From Hydractinia symbiolongicarpus (Eukaryota; Cnidaria; Hydrozoa; Anthoathecata; Hydractiniidae), in assembly GCF_029227915.1 (NCBI RefSeq), contig NC_079884.1:5706001-5770000 (forward strand): a stretch of DNA of 64,000 bases, written 5' to 3'. The notes under the pieces are model-generated. The model saw nothing but the letters and a program-made list of their open reading frames with translations. It ran no database searches and had not been told where the DNA came from. This document shows positions 38,851-51,400 of the stretch, piece after piece; position 1 is the stretch's first letter; every line of letters starts with the position of its first letter. Both the position numbers and the translations under genes were made by a program.

Positions 38851-40280
38851 TAATTGAAAAAATCGTTTCGGAAATGAGTTTACTCACAGGGTACTTTCTT
38901 TGTACACATTCGACTATACGGGCCAAGCCCGGGATTTACGGGAAATCGCGGGTTTTTGTTTGCCGGCGATTAAACAACTTTCATTAAACGTCTCATCAAA
39001 AATGAAAACATTTCTGAAAACTACAAGTCTCATGCGTTTTAGTGGAGAAAATTAATTTAAAAAATCGTTCGGGAAATGAGTTTACTCGCTGGGTACTTTC
39101 TTTGTATACTTTTGACTATACGGGCCGAGTTCGGGATTTACGGGAAGTCGCGGATTTTCGTTTGCCGGCAATTAAACTTCTTTTATTCAGCGTCTCATCA
39201 AAAATGAAAACATTTTTGAAAACTACAAGTCTCATGCGTTTTAGTGGTGAAAAAATAAATTAAAAAATCGTTCGGGAAATGAGTTTACTACCTGGGTACT
39301 ATCTTTGTATACTTTTGACTATACGGGCCAAGCCCGGGATTTACGGGAAATCTCGGGTTTTCGTTTGCCAGCGATTAAACCTGTTTCATTAAGCGTCTCA
39401 TCAAAAATGAAAACATTTTTGAAAACTGCAAGTCTCATGCGTTTTAGTGGTGAAAAGATAATTGAAAAAATCGTTCAGGAAATGAGTTTACTCCCTGGGT
39501 ACTTTCTTTGTATACTTTTGATTATACGGACCGAGACCGGGGTTTACGGGAATTGGCGGGTTTTCGTTTGCCGGCGATTAAACTTCTTTTATTCAGCGTC
39601 TCATCAAAAATGAAAACATTTTTGAAAACTGCAAGTCTCATGCGTTTTAGTGGTGAAAAGATAATTGAAAAAATCGTTTCGGAAATGAGTTTACTCACAG
39701 GGTACTTTCTTTGTACACATTCGACTATACGGGCCAAGCCCGGGATTTACGGGAAATCGCGGGTTTTTGTTTGCCGGCGATTAAACAACTTTCATTAAAC
39801 GTCTCATCAAAAATGAAAACATTTCTGAAAACTACAAGTCTCATGCGTTTTAGTGGAGAAAATTAATTTAAAAAATCGTTCGGGAAATGAGTTTACTCGC
39901 TGGGTACTTTCTTTGTATACTTTTGACTATACGGGCCGAGTTCGGGATTTACGGGAAGTCGCGGATTTTCGTTTGCCGGCAATTAAACTTCTTTTATTCA
40001 GCGTCTCATCAAAAATGAAAACATTTTTGAAAACTACAAGTCTCATGCGTTTTAGTGGTGAAAAAATAAATTAAAAAATCGTTCGGGAAATGAGTTTACT
40101 ACCTGGGTACTATCTTTGTATACTTTTGACTATACGGGCCAAGCCCGGGATTTACGGGAAATCTCGGGTTTTCGTTTGCCAGCGATTAAACCTGTTTCAT
40201 TAAGCGTCTCATCAAAAATGAAAACATTTTTGAAAACTGCAAGTCTCATGCGTTTTAGTGGTGAAAAGATAATTGAAAAA
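38660..40280 (+). repeat. 811 bp (4-monomer) tandem duplication with a further 608 bp repeat
   Basis: CGTTCAGGAAATGAG is near 38,662 and 39,473, and ACTCGCTGGGTAC near 39,084 and 39,895, both 811 bp apart. The four-monomer order is the same in both copies. A three-monomer part of the second copy (39,670-40,277) is repeated again 608 bp on, where it carries a private TTTTATTGGAG change near 40,458. Confidence 0.85.
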
Positions 40281-41521
40281 ATCGTTTCGGAAATGAGTTT
40301 ACTCACAGGGTACTTTCTTTGTACACATTCGACTATACGGGCCAAGCCCGGGATTTACGGGAAATCGCGGGTTTTTGTTTGCCGGCGATTAAACAACTTT
40401 CATTAAACGTCTCATCAAAAATGAAAACATTTCTGAAAACTACAAGTCTCATGCGTTTTATTGGAGAAAATTAATTTAAAAAATCGTTCGGGAAATGAGT
40501 TTACTCGCTGGGTACTTTCTTTGTATACTTTTGACTATACGGGCCGAGTTCGGGATTTACGGGAAGTCGCGGATTTTCGTTTGCCGGCAATTAAACTTCT
40601 TTTATTCAGCGTCTCATCAAAAATGAAAACATTTTTGAAAACTACAAGTCTCATGCGTTTTAGTGGTAAAAAAATAAATTAAAAAATCGTTCGGGAAATG
40701 AGTTTACTCCCTGGGTACTATCTTTGTATACTTTTGACTATACGGGCCAAGCCCGGGATTTACGGGAAATCTCGGGTTTTCGTTTGCCGGCGATTAAACC
40801 TCTTTCATTAAGCGTCTCATCAAAAATGAAAACATTTTTGAAAACTACAAGTCTCATGCGTTTTAGTGTTGAAAAAATAAATTAAAAAATCGTTCTGGAA
40901 ATGAGTTTACTCACAGGGTACTTTCTTTGTATACATTCGACTATACGGGCCAAGCCCGGGATTTACGGGAAATCGCGGGTTTTCGTTTGCCAGCGATTAA
41001 ACCTGTTTCATTAAGCGTCTCATCAAAAAAGAAAACATTTTTGAAAACTGCAAGTCTCATGCGTTTTAGTGGTGAAAAGATAATTGAAAAAATCGTTTCG
41101 GAAATGAGTTTACTCACAGGGTACTTTCTTTGTACACATTCGACTATACGGGCCAAGCCGGGATTTACGGGAAATCGCGGGTTTTTGTTTGCCGGCGATT
41201 AAACAACTTTCATTAAACGTCTCATCAAAAATGAAAACATTTCTGAAAACTACAAGTCTCATGCGTTTTAGTGGAGAAAATTAATTTAAAAAATCGTTCG
41301 GGAAATGAGTTTACTCCCTGGGTACTTTCTTTGTATACTTTTGACTATACGGGCCGAGTTCGGGATTTACGGGAAGTCGCGGATTTTCGTTTGCCGGCAA
41401 TTAAAATTCTTTTATTCAGCGTCTCATCAAAAATGAAAACATTTTTAAAAACTACAAGTCTCATGGGCTTTAGTGGTGAATAATAATTTAAAAAATCGTT
41501 CGGGAAATGAGTTTACTCCCT
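40105..41521 (+). repeat. 1,417 bp (7-monomer) near-perfect tandem duplication, copy 1
   Basis: Copy 1 runs from the ACTATCTTTG monomer to the next one and abuts copy 2 with no gap. Five rare changes are all repeated exactly 1,417 bp later: TTTTATTGGAG (40,458), TGTTGAAAAAATAAATT, CATCAAAAAAGAAAAC near 41,025, a one-base deletion CCAAGCCGGGATT near 41,153, and AATTAAAATTC near 41,399. I saw no difference between the copies in the stretches compared. Confidence 0.9.
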
Positions 41522-42938
41522 GGGTACTATCTTTGTATACTTTTGACTATACGGGCCAAGCCCGGGATTTACGGGAAATCTCGGGTTTTCGTTTGCCAGC
41601 GATTAAACCTGTTTCATTAAGCGTCTCATCAAAAATGAAAACATTTTTGAAAACTGCAAGTCTCATGCGTTTTAGTGGTGAAAAGATAATTGAAAAAATC
41701 GTTTCGGAAATGAGTTTACTCACAGGGTACTTTCTTTGTACACATTCGACTATACGGGCCAAGCCCGGGATTTACGGGAAATCGCGGGTTTTTGTTTGCC
41801 GGCGATTAAACAACTTTCATTAAACGTCTCATCAAAAATGAAAACATTTCTGAAAACTACAAGTCTCATGCGTTTTATTGGAGAAAATTAATTTAAAAAA
41901 TCGTTCGGGAAATGAGTTTACTCGCTGGGTACTTTCTTTGTATACTTTTGACTATACGGGCCGAGTTCGGGATTTACGGGAAGTCGCGGATTTTCGTTTG
42001 CCGGCAATTAAACTTCTTTTATTCAGCGTCTCATCAAAAATGAAAACATTTTTGAAAACTACAAGTCTCATGCGTTTTAGTGGTAAAAAAATAAATTAAA
42101 AAATCGTTCGGGAAATGAGTTTACTCCCTGGGTACTATCTTTGTATACTTTTGACTATACGGGCCAAGCCCGGGATTTACGGGAAATCTCGGGTTTTCGT
42201 TTGCCGGCGATTAAACCTCTTTCATTAAGCGTCTCATCAAAAATGAAAACATTTTTGAAAACTACAAGTCTCATGCGTTTTAGTGTTGAAAAAATAAATT
42301 AAAAAATCGTTCTGGAAATGAGTTTACTCACAGGGTACTTTCTTTGTATACATTCGACTATACGGGCCAAGCCCGGGATTTACGGGAAATCGCGGGTTTT
42401 CGTTTGCCAGCGATTAAACCTGTTTCATTAAGCGTCTCATCAAAAAAGAAAACATTTTTGAAAACTGCAAGTCTCATGCGTTTTAGTGGTGAAAAGATAA
42501 TTGAAAAAATCGTTTCGGAAATGAGTTTACTCACAGGGTACTTTCTTTGTACACATTCGACTATACGGGCCAAGCCGGGATTTACGGGAAATCGCGGGTT
42601 TTTGTTTGCCGGCGATTAAACAACTTTCATTAAACGTCTCATCAAAAATGAAAACATTTCTGAAAACTACAAGTCTCATGCGTTTTAGTGGAGAAAATTA
42701 ATTTAAAAAATCGTTCGGGAAATGAGTTTACTCCCTGGGTACTTTCTTTGTATACTTTTGACTATACGGGCCGAGTTCGGGATTTACGGGAAGTCGCGGA
42801 TTTTCGTTTGCCGGCAATTAAAATTCTTTTATTCAGCGTCTCATCAAAAATGAAAACATTTTTAAAAACTACAAGTCTCATGGGCTTTAGTGGTGAATAA
42901 TAATTTAAAAAATCGTTCGGGAAATGAGTTTACTCCCT
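41522..42938 (+). repeat. 1,417 bp (7-monomer) near-perfect tandem duplication, copy 2
   Basis: This is the second copy, sharing every private change listed for copy 1, including the one-base deletion at about 42,570. It ends where the next monomer has a territory-3 style GTGCTTTCTTTGT with TACGTTTGAC (near 42,942), one of the last such monomers in the window. Confidence 0.9.
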
Positions 42939-42999
42939 GGGTGCTTTCTTTGTATACGTTTGACTATACGGACCGAGACCGGGATTTACGGGAAGTCGC

Positions 43000-44280
43000 G
43001 GGTTTTCGTTTGCCGGCGATTAAACTTCTTTTATTCAGCGTCTCATCAAAAATGAAAACATTTTTAAAAACTACAAGTCTCATGGGCTTTAATGGTGAAA
43101 TAATAATTTAAAAAATCGCTCGGGAAATGAGTTTACACCTTGGATACTTTCTTTGTATACTTTTGACTATACGGGCCGAATTCGGGATTTACGGGAAATC
43201 GCAGGTTTTCGTTTGCCGGCGATTAAACTTCATTCATTCAGCGTCTCATCAAAAATGAAAACATTTTTGAAAACTACAAGTCTCATGCGTTTTAGTGGTG
43301 AAAAAATAATTTCAAAAGTCGTTCGGGAAATGAGTTTACTCCCTGGGTACTTTCTTTGTATACTTTTGATTATACGGACCGAGACCGGGGTTTACGGGAA
43401 ATGGCGGGTTTTCGTTTGCCGGCGATTAAACTTCTTTTATTCAGCGTCTCATCAAAAATGAAAACATTTTTGAAAACTACAAGTCTCATGCGTTTTAGTG
43501 GTGAAAAGATAATTTAAGAAATCGTTTTGGAAATGAGTTTACTCACAGGGTACTTTCTTTGTATACATTCGACTATACCGGCCAAGCCCGGGATTTACGG
43601 GAAATCGCGGGTTTTCGTTTGCCGGCGATTAAACTTCTTTTATTCAGCGTCTCATCAAAAATGAAAACATTTTTAAAAACTACAAGTCTCATGGGCTTTA
43701 ATGGTGAAATAATAATTTAAAAAATCGTTCGGGAAATGAGTTTACACCTTGGATACTTTCTTTGTATTTCTTTTGACTATACGGGCCGAATCCGGGATTT
43801 ACGGGAAATCGCAGGTTTTCGTTTGCCGGCGATTAAACTTCATTCATTCAGCGTCTCATCAAAAATGAAAACATTTTTGAAAACTACAAGTCTCATGCGT
43901 TTTAGTGGTGAAAAAATAATTTCAAAAGTCGTTCGGGAAATGAGTTTACTCCCTGGGTACTTTCTTTGTATACTTTTGATTATACGGACCGAGACCGGGG
44001 TTTACGGGAAATGGCGGGTTTTCGTTTGCCGGCGATTAAACTTCTTTTAAACTTTTTTAAATGAAAACATTTTTGAAAACTACAAGTCTCATGCGTTTTA
44101 GTGGTGAAAAGATAATTTAAGAAATCGTTTTGGAAATGAATTTACTCACAGGGTACTTTCTTTGTATACATTCGACTATACCGGCCAAGCCCGGGATTTA
44201 CGGGAAATCGCGGGTTTTCGTTTGCCGGCGATTAAACTTCTTTTATTCAGCGTCTCATCAAAAATGAAAACATTTTTAAA
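43000..44280 (+). repeat. ~609 bp (3-monomer) tandem duplication, ~2.1 copies
   Basis: CATGGGCTTTAATGG is at 43,081 and 43,690. GGCCGAA with AAACTTCATTCATTCAGCG and the ATTTCAAAAGTCG junction follow in both copies. Copy 2 has an extra base in TTGTATTTCTTTTGAC near 43,765 and a rearranged monomer at 44,041. The monomer types (ACCTTGGATAC, ATACCGGCC) resemble territories 1 and 3, so this looks like a patch of older array type at the edge of territory 4. Confidence 0.8.
44041..44070 (+). repeat. Locally rearranged monomer (7 bp shorter, scrambled AT-rich patch)
   Basis: The usual CTTCTTTTATTCAGCGTCTC, then ATCAAAAATGAAAAC, is here CTTCTTTTAAACTTTTTTAA followed by ATGAAAAC. The highly constant TTCAGCGTCTCATC element is lost and replaced by a short A/T-rich string that looks like copied neighbouring sequence (TTAAACTT...). 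I saw no other monomer with this scar. It could be a repair event or a sequencing or assembly error in a low-complexity stretch. Confidence 0.7.
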
Positions 44281-45407
44281 AACTACAAGTCTCATGGGCT
44301 TTAGTGGTGAAATAATAATTCAAAAAATCGTTTGGGAAATTAGTTTACTCCCTGGGTACTTTCTTTGTATACTTTTGACTATACGGGCCGAGTCCGGGAT
44401 TTACGGGAAATCTCGGGTTTTCGTTTGCCGGCGATTAAACCTCTTTCATTAAGCGTCTCATCAAAAATGAAAACATTTTTGAAAACTACAAGTCTCATGC
44501 GTTTTAGTGGTGAAAAAATAAATTAAAAAATCGTTCGGGAAGTGAGTTTACTCCCTGGGTACTATCTTTGTATACTTTTGACTATACGGGCCAAGCCCGA
44601 GATTTACGGGAAATCTCGGGTTTTCGTTTGCCGACGATTAAACCTCTTTCATTAAGCGTCTCATCAAAAATGAAAACATTTTTGAAAACTACAAGTCTCA
44701 TGCGTTTTAGTGTTGAAAAAATAAATTAAAAAATCGTTCTGGAAATGAGTTTACTCACAGGGTACTTTCTTTGTATACATTCGACTATACGGGCCAAGCC
44801 CGGGATTTACGGGAAATCGCGGGTTTTCGTTTGCCAGCGATTAAACCTGTTTCATTAAGCGTCTCATCAAAAATGAAAACATTTTTGAAAACTGCAAGTC
44901 TTATGCGTTTTAGTGGTGAAAAGATAATTGAAAAAATCGTTTCGGAAATGAGTTTACTCACAGGGTACTTTCTTTGTACACATTCGACTATACGGGCCAA
45001 GCCCGGGATTTACGGGAAATCGCCGGTTTTTGTTTGCCGGCGATTAAACAACTTTCATTAAACGTCTCATCAAAAATGAAAACATTTCTGAAAACTACAA
45101 GTCTCATGCGTTTTAGTGGAGAAAATTAATTTAAAAAATCGTTCGGGAAATGAGTTTACTCCCTGGGTACTTTCTTTGTATACTTTTGACTATACGGGCC
45201 GAGTTCGGGATTTACGGGAAGTCGCGGATTTTCCTTTGCCGGCAATTAAACTTCTTTTATTCAGCGTCTCATCAAAAATGAAAACATTTTTGAAAACTAC
45301 AAGTCTCATGCGTTTTAGTGGTGAAAAAATAAATTTAAAAATCGTTCGGGAAATGAGTTTACTCCCTGGGTACTATCTTTGTATATTTTTGACTATACGG
45401 GCCAAGC

Positions 45408-48400
45408 CCGGGATTTACGGGAAATCTCGGGTTTTCGTTTGCCGGCGATTAAACCTCTTTCATTAAGCGTCTCATCAAAAATGAAAACATTTTCGAAAAC
45501 TACAAGTCTCATGCGTTTTAGTGTTGAAAAAATAAATTAAAAAATCGTTCTGGAAATGAGTTTACTCACAGGGTACTTTCTTTGTATACATTCGACTATA
45601 CGGGCCAAGCCCGGGATTTACGGGAAATCGCGGGTTTTCGTTTGCCAGCAATTAAACCTGTTTCATTAAGCGTCTCATCAAAAATGAAAACATTTCTGAA
45701 AACTACAAGTCTCATGCGTTTTAGTGGAGAAAATTAATTTAAAAAATCGTTCGGGAAATGAGTTTACTCCCTGGGTACTTTCTTTGTATACTTTTGACTA
45801 TACGGGCCGAGTTCGGGATTTACGGGAAGTCGCGGATTTTCCTTTGCCGACAATTAAACTTCTTTTATTCAGCGTCTCATCAAAAATGAAAACATTTTTG
45901 AAAACTACAACTCTCATGCGTTTTAGTGGTGGAAAAATAATTTAAAAAATCGTTCGGGAAATGAGTTTACTCCCTGGGTACTATCTCTGTATACTTTTGA
46001 CTATACGGGCCAAGCCCGGGATTTACGGGAAATCTCGGGTTTTCGTTTGCCGGCGATTAAACCTCTTTCATTAAGCGTCTCATCAAAAATGAAAACATTT
46101 TTGAAAACTACAAGTCTCATGCGTTTTAGTGTTGAAAAAATAAATTAAAAAATCGTTCTGGAAATGAGTTTACTCACAAGGTACTTTCTTTGTATACATT
46201 CGACTATACGGGCCAAGCCCGGGATTTACGGGAAATCGCGGGTTTTCGTTTGCCAGCAATTAAACCTGTTTCATTAAGCGTCTCATCAAAAATAAAAACA
46301 TTTTTGAAAACTGCAAGTCTCATGCGTTTTAGTGGTGAAAAGGTAATTGAAAAAATCGTTTCGGAAATGAGTTTACTCACAGGGTACTTTCTTTGTACAC
46401 ATTCGACTATACGGGCCAAGCCCGGGATTTACGGGAAATCGCGGGTTTTTGTTTGCCGGCGATTAAACCTGTTTCATTAAGCGTCTCATCAAAAATGAAA
46501 ACATTTTTGAAAACTGCAAGTCTTATGCGTTTTAGTGGTGAAAAGATAATTGAAAAAATCGTTTCGGAAATGAGTTTACTCACAGGGTACTTTCTTTGTA
46601 CACATTCGACTATACGGGCTAAGCCCGGGATTTACGGGAAATCGCGGGTTTTTGTTTGCCGGCGATTAAACAACTTTCATTAAACGTCTCATCAAAAATG
46701 AAAACATTTCTGAAAACTACAAGTCTCATGCGTTTTAGTGGAGAAAATTAATTTAAAAAATCGTTCGGGAAATGAGTTTACTCCCTGGGTACTTTCTTTG
46801 TATACTTTTGACTATACGGGCCGAGTTCGGGATTTACGGGAAGTCGCGGATTTTCCTTTGCCGGCAATTAAACTTCTTTTATTCAGCGTCTCATCAAAAA
46901 TGAAAACATTTTTGAAAACTACAAGTCTCATGCGTTTTAGTGGTGAAAAAATAATTTAAAAAATCGTTCGGGAAATGAGTTTACTCCCTGGGTACTATCT
47001 TTGTATACTTTTGACTATACGGGCCAAGCCCGGGATTTACGGGAAATCTCGGGTTTTCGTTTGCCGGCGATTAAACCTCTTTCATTAAGCGTCTCATCAA
47101 AAATGAAAACATTTTTGAAAACTACAAGTCTCATGCGTTTTAGTGTTGAAAAAATAAATTAAAAAATCGTTCTGGAAATGAGTTTACTCACAGGGTACTT
47201 TCTTTGTATACATTCGACTATACGGGCCAAGCCCGGGATTTACGGGAAATCGCGGGTTTTCGTTTGCCAGCAATTAAACCTGTTTCATTAAGCGTCTCAT
47301 CAAAAATGAAAACATTTTTGAAAACTGCAAGTCTCATGCGTTTTAGTGGTGAAAAGGTAATTGAAAAAATCGTTTCGGAAATGAGTTTACTCACAGGGTA
47401 CTTTCTTTGTACACATTCGACTATACAGGCCAAGCCCGGGATTTACGGGAAATCGCGGGTTTTTGTTTGCCGGCGATTAAACAACTTTCATTAAATGTCT
47501 CATCAAAAATGAAAACATTTCTGAAAACTACAAGTCTCATGCGTTTTAGTGGAGAAAATTAATTTAAAAAATCGTTCGGGAAATGAGTTTACTCCCTGGG
47601 TACTTTCTTTGTATACTTTTGACTATACGGGCCGAGTTCGAGATTTACGGGAAGTCGCGGATTTTCGTTTGCCGGCAATTAAACTTCTTTTATTCAGCGT
47701 CTCATCAAAAATGAAAACATTTTTGAAAACTACAAGTCTCATGGGCTTTAGTGGTGAATAATAATTTAAAAAATCGTTCGGGAAATGAGTTTACACCCCG
47801 GGTACTTTCTTTGTATACTTTTGAATATACGGGCCGAGTCCGGGATTTACGGGAAATCGCAGGTTTTCGTTTGCCGGCTATTAAACTTCTTTTATTCAGC
47901 GTCTCATCAAAAATGAAAACATTTTTGAAAACTACAAGTCTCATGCGTTTTAGTGGTGAAAAAATAAATTAAAAAATCGTTCGGGAAATGGGTTTACTCC
48001 CTGGGTACTATCTTTGTATACTTTTGACTATACGGGCCGAGTCCGGGATTTACGGGAAATCGCGAGTTTTTGTTTGCCGGCGATTAAACAACTTTCATTA
48101 AACGTCTCATCAAAAATGAAAACATTTCTGAAAACTACAAGTCTCATGCGTTTTAGTGGAGAAAATTAATTTAAAAAATCGTTCGGGAAATGAGTTTACT
48201 CCCTGGGTACTTTCTTTGTATACTTTTGATTATACGGGCCGAGTTCGGGATTTACGGGAAGTCGCGGATTTTCGTTTGCCGGCAATTAAACTTCTTTTAT
48301 TCAGCGTCTCATCAAAAATGAAAACATTTTTAAAAACTACAAGTCTCATGGGCTTTAGTGGTGAATAATAATTTAAAAAATCGTTCGGGAAATGAGTTTA

Positions 48401-51400
48401 CACCCCGGGTACTTTCTTTGTATACTTTTGAATATACGGGCCGAGTCCGGGATTTACGGGAAATCGCAGGTTTTCGTTTGCCGGCTATTAAACTTCTTTT
48501 ATTCAGCGTCTCATCAAAAATGAAAACATTTTTGAAAACTACAAGTCTCATGCGTTTTAGTGGTGAAAAAATAAATTAAAAAATCGTTCGGGAAATGGGT
48601 TTACTCCCTGGGTACTATCTTTGTATACTTTTGACTATACGGGCCGAGTCCGGGATTTACGGGAAATCGCGAGTTTTTGTTTGCCGGCGATTAAACAACT
48701 TTCATTAAACGTCTCATCAAAAATGAAAACATTTCTGAAAACTACAAGTCTCATGCGTTTTAGTGGAGAAAATTAATTTAAAAAATCGTTCGGGAAATGA
48801 GTTTACTCCCTGGGTACTTTCTTTGTATACTTTTGATTATACGGGCCGAGTTCGGGATTTACGGGAAGTCGCGGATTTTCGTTTGCCGGCAATTAAACTT
48901 CTTTTATTCAGCGTCTCATCAAAAATGAAAACATTTTTAAAAACTACAAGTCTCATGGGCTTTAGTGGTGAAATAATAATTGAAAAAATCGTTTCGGAAA
49001 TGAGTTTACTCACAGGGTACTTTCTTTGTACACATTCGACTATACGGGCCAAGCCCGGGATTTACGGGAAATCGCGGGTTTTTGTTTGCCGGCGATTAAA
49101 CAACTTTCATTAAACGTCTCATCAAAAATGAAAACATTTCTGAAAACTACAAGTCTCATGCGTTTTAGTGGAGAAAATTAATTTAAAAAATCGTTCGGGA
49201 AATGAGTTTACTCCCTTGGTACTTCCTTTGTATACTTTTGACTATACGGGCCGAGTTCGGGATTTACGGGAAGTCGCGGATTTTCGTTTGCCGGCAATTA
49301 AACTTCTTTTATTCAGCGTCTCATCAAAAATGAAAACATTTTTAAAAACTACAAGTCTCATGCGTTTTAGTGGAGAAAATTAATTTAAAAAATCGTTCGG
49401 GAAATGAGTTTACTCCCTGGGTACTTTCTTTGTATACTTTTGACTATACGGGCCGAGTTCGAGATTTACGGGAAGTCGCGGATTTTCGTTTGCCGGCAAT
49501 TAAACTTCTTTTATTCAGCGTCTCATCAAAAATGAAAACATTTTTGAAAACTACAAGTCTCATGGGCTTTAGTGGTGAATAATAATTTAAAAAATCGTTC
49601 GGGAAATGAGTTTACACCCCGGGTACTTTCTTTGTATACTTTTGAATATACGGGCCGAGTCCGGGATTTACGGGAAATCGCAGGTTTTCGTTTGCCGGCT
49701 ATTAAACTTCTTTTATTCAGCGTCTCATCAAAAATGAAAACATTTTTGAAAACTACAAGTCTCATGGGCTTTAGTGGTGAATAATAATTTAAAAAATCGT
49801 TCGGGAAATGAGTTTACACCCCGGGTACTATCTTTGTATACTTTTGACTATACGGGCCGAGTCCGGGATTTACGGGAAATCGCGGGTTTTTGTTTGCCGG
49901 CGATTAAACAACTTTCATTAAACGTCTCATCAAAAATGAAAACATTTCTGAAAACTACAAGTCTCATGCGTTTTAGTGGAGAAAATTAATTTAAAAAATC
50001 GTTCGGGAAATGAGTTTACTCCCTGGGTACTTTCTTTGTATACTTTTGACTATACGGGCCGAGTTCGGGATTTACGGGAAGTCGCGGATTTTCGTTTGCC
50101 GGCAATTAAACTTCTTTTATTCAGCGTCTCATCAAAAATGAAAACATTTTTAAAAACTAAAAGTCTCATGGGCTTTAGTGGTGAAATAATAATTTAAAAA
50201 ATCGTTCGGGAAATGAGTTTACAGCCCGGGTACTTTCTTTGTATACTTTTGACTATACGGGCCGAGTCCGGGATTTACGGGAAATCGCAGGTTTTCGTTT
50301 GCCGGCTATTAAACTTCTTTTATTCAGCGTCTCATCAAAAATGAAAACATTTTTGAAAACTACAAGTCTCATGCGTTTTAGTGGTGAAAAAATAAATTAA
50401 AAAATCGTTCGAGAAATGAGTTTACTCCCTGGGTACTATCTTTGTATACTTTTGACTATACGGGCCAAGCCCGAGATTTACGGGAAATCTCGGGTTTTCG
50501 TTTGCCGGCGATTAAACCTCTTTCATTAAGCGTCTCATCAAAAATGAAAACATTTTTGAAAACTGCAAGTCTCATGCGTTTTAGTGGTGAAAAGATAATT
50601 GAAAAAATCGTTCGGGAAATGAGTTTACTCCCTGGGTACTTTCTTTGTATACTTTTGACTATACGGGCCGAGTTCGGGATTTACGGGAAGTCGCGGATTT
50701 TCGTTTGCCGGCAATTAAACTTTTTTTATTCAGCGTCTCATCAAAAATGAAAACATTTTTAAAAACTACAAGTCTCATGGGCTTTAGTGGTGAAATAATA
50801 ATTTAAAAAATCGTTCGGGAAATGAGTTTACACCCCAGGTACTTTCTTTGTATACTTTTGACTATACGGGCCGAGTCCGGGATTTACGGGAAATCGCAGG
50901 TTTTCGTTTGCCGGCTATTAAACTTCTTTTATTCAGCGTCTCATCAAAAATGAAAACATTTTTGAAAACTACAAGTCTCATGCGTTTTAGTGGTGAAAAA
51001 ATAAATTAAAAAATCGTTCGGGAAATGAGTTTCCTCCCTGGGTACTATCTTTGTATACTTTTGACTATACGGGCCAAGCCCGGGATTTACGGGAAATCTC
51101 GGGTTTTCGTTTGCCGGCGATTAAACCTCTTTCATTAAGCGTTTCATCAAAAATGAAAACATTTCTGAAAACTACAAGTCTCATGCGTTTTAGTGGTGAA
51201 AAAATGACTTAAAAAATCGTTCCGGAAATGAGTTTACTCCCTGGGTACTTTCTTTGTATACTTTTGACTACACGGGCCGAGTCCGGGATTTACGGGAAAT
51301 CGCCGGTTTTTGTTTGCCGGCGATTAAACAACTTTCATTAAACGTCTCATCAAAAATGAAAACATTTCTGAAAACTACAAGTCTCATGCGTTTTAGTGGA

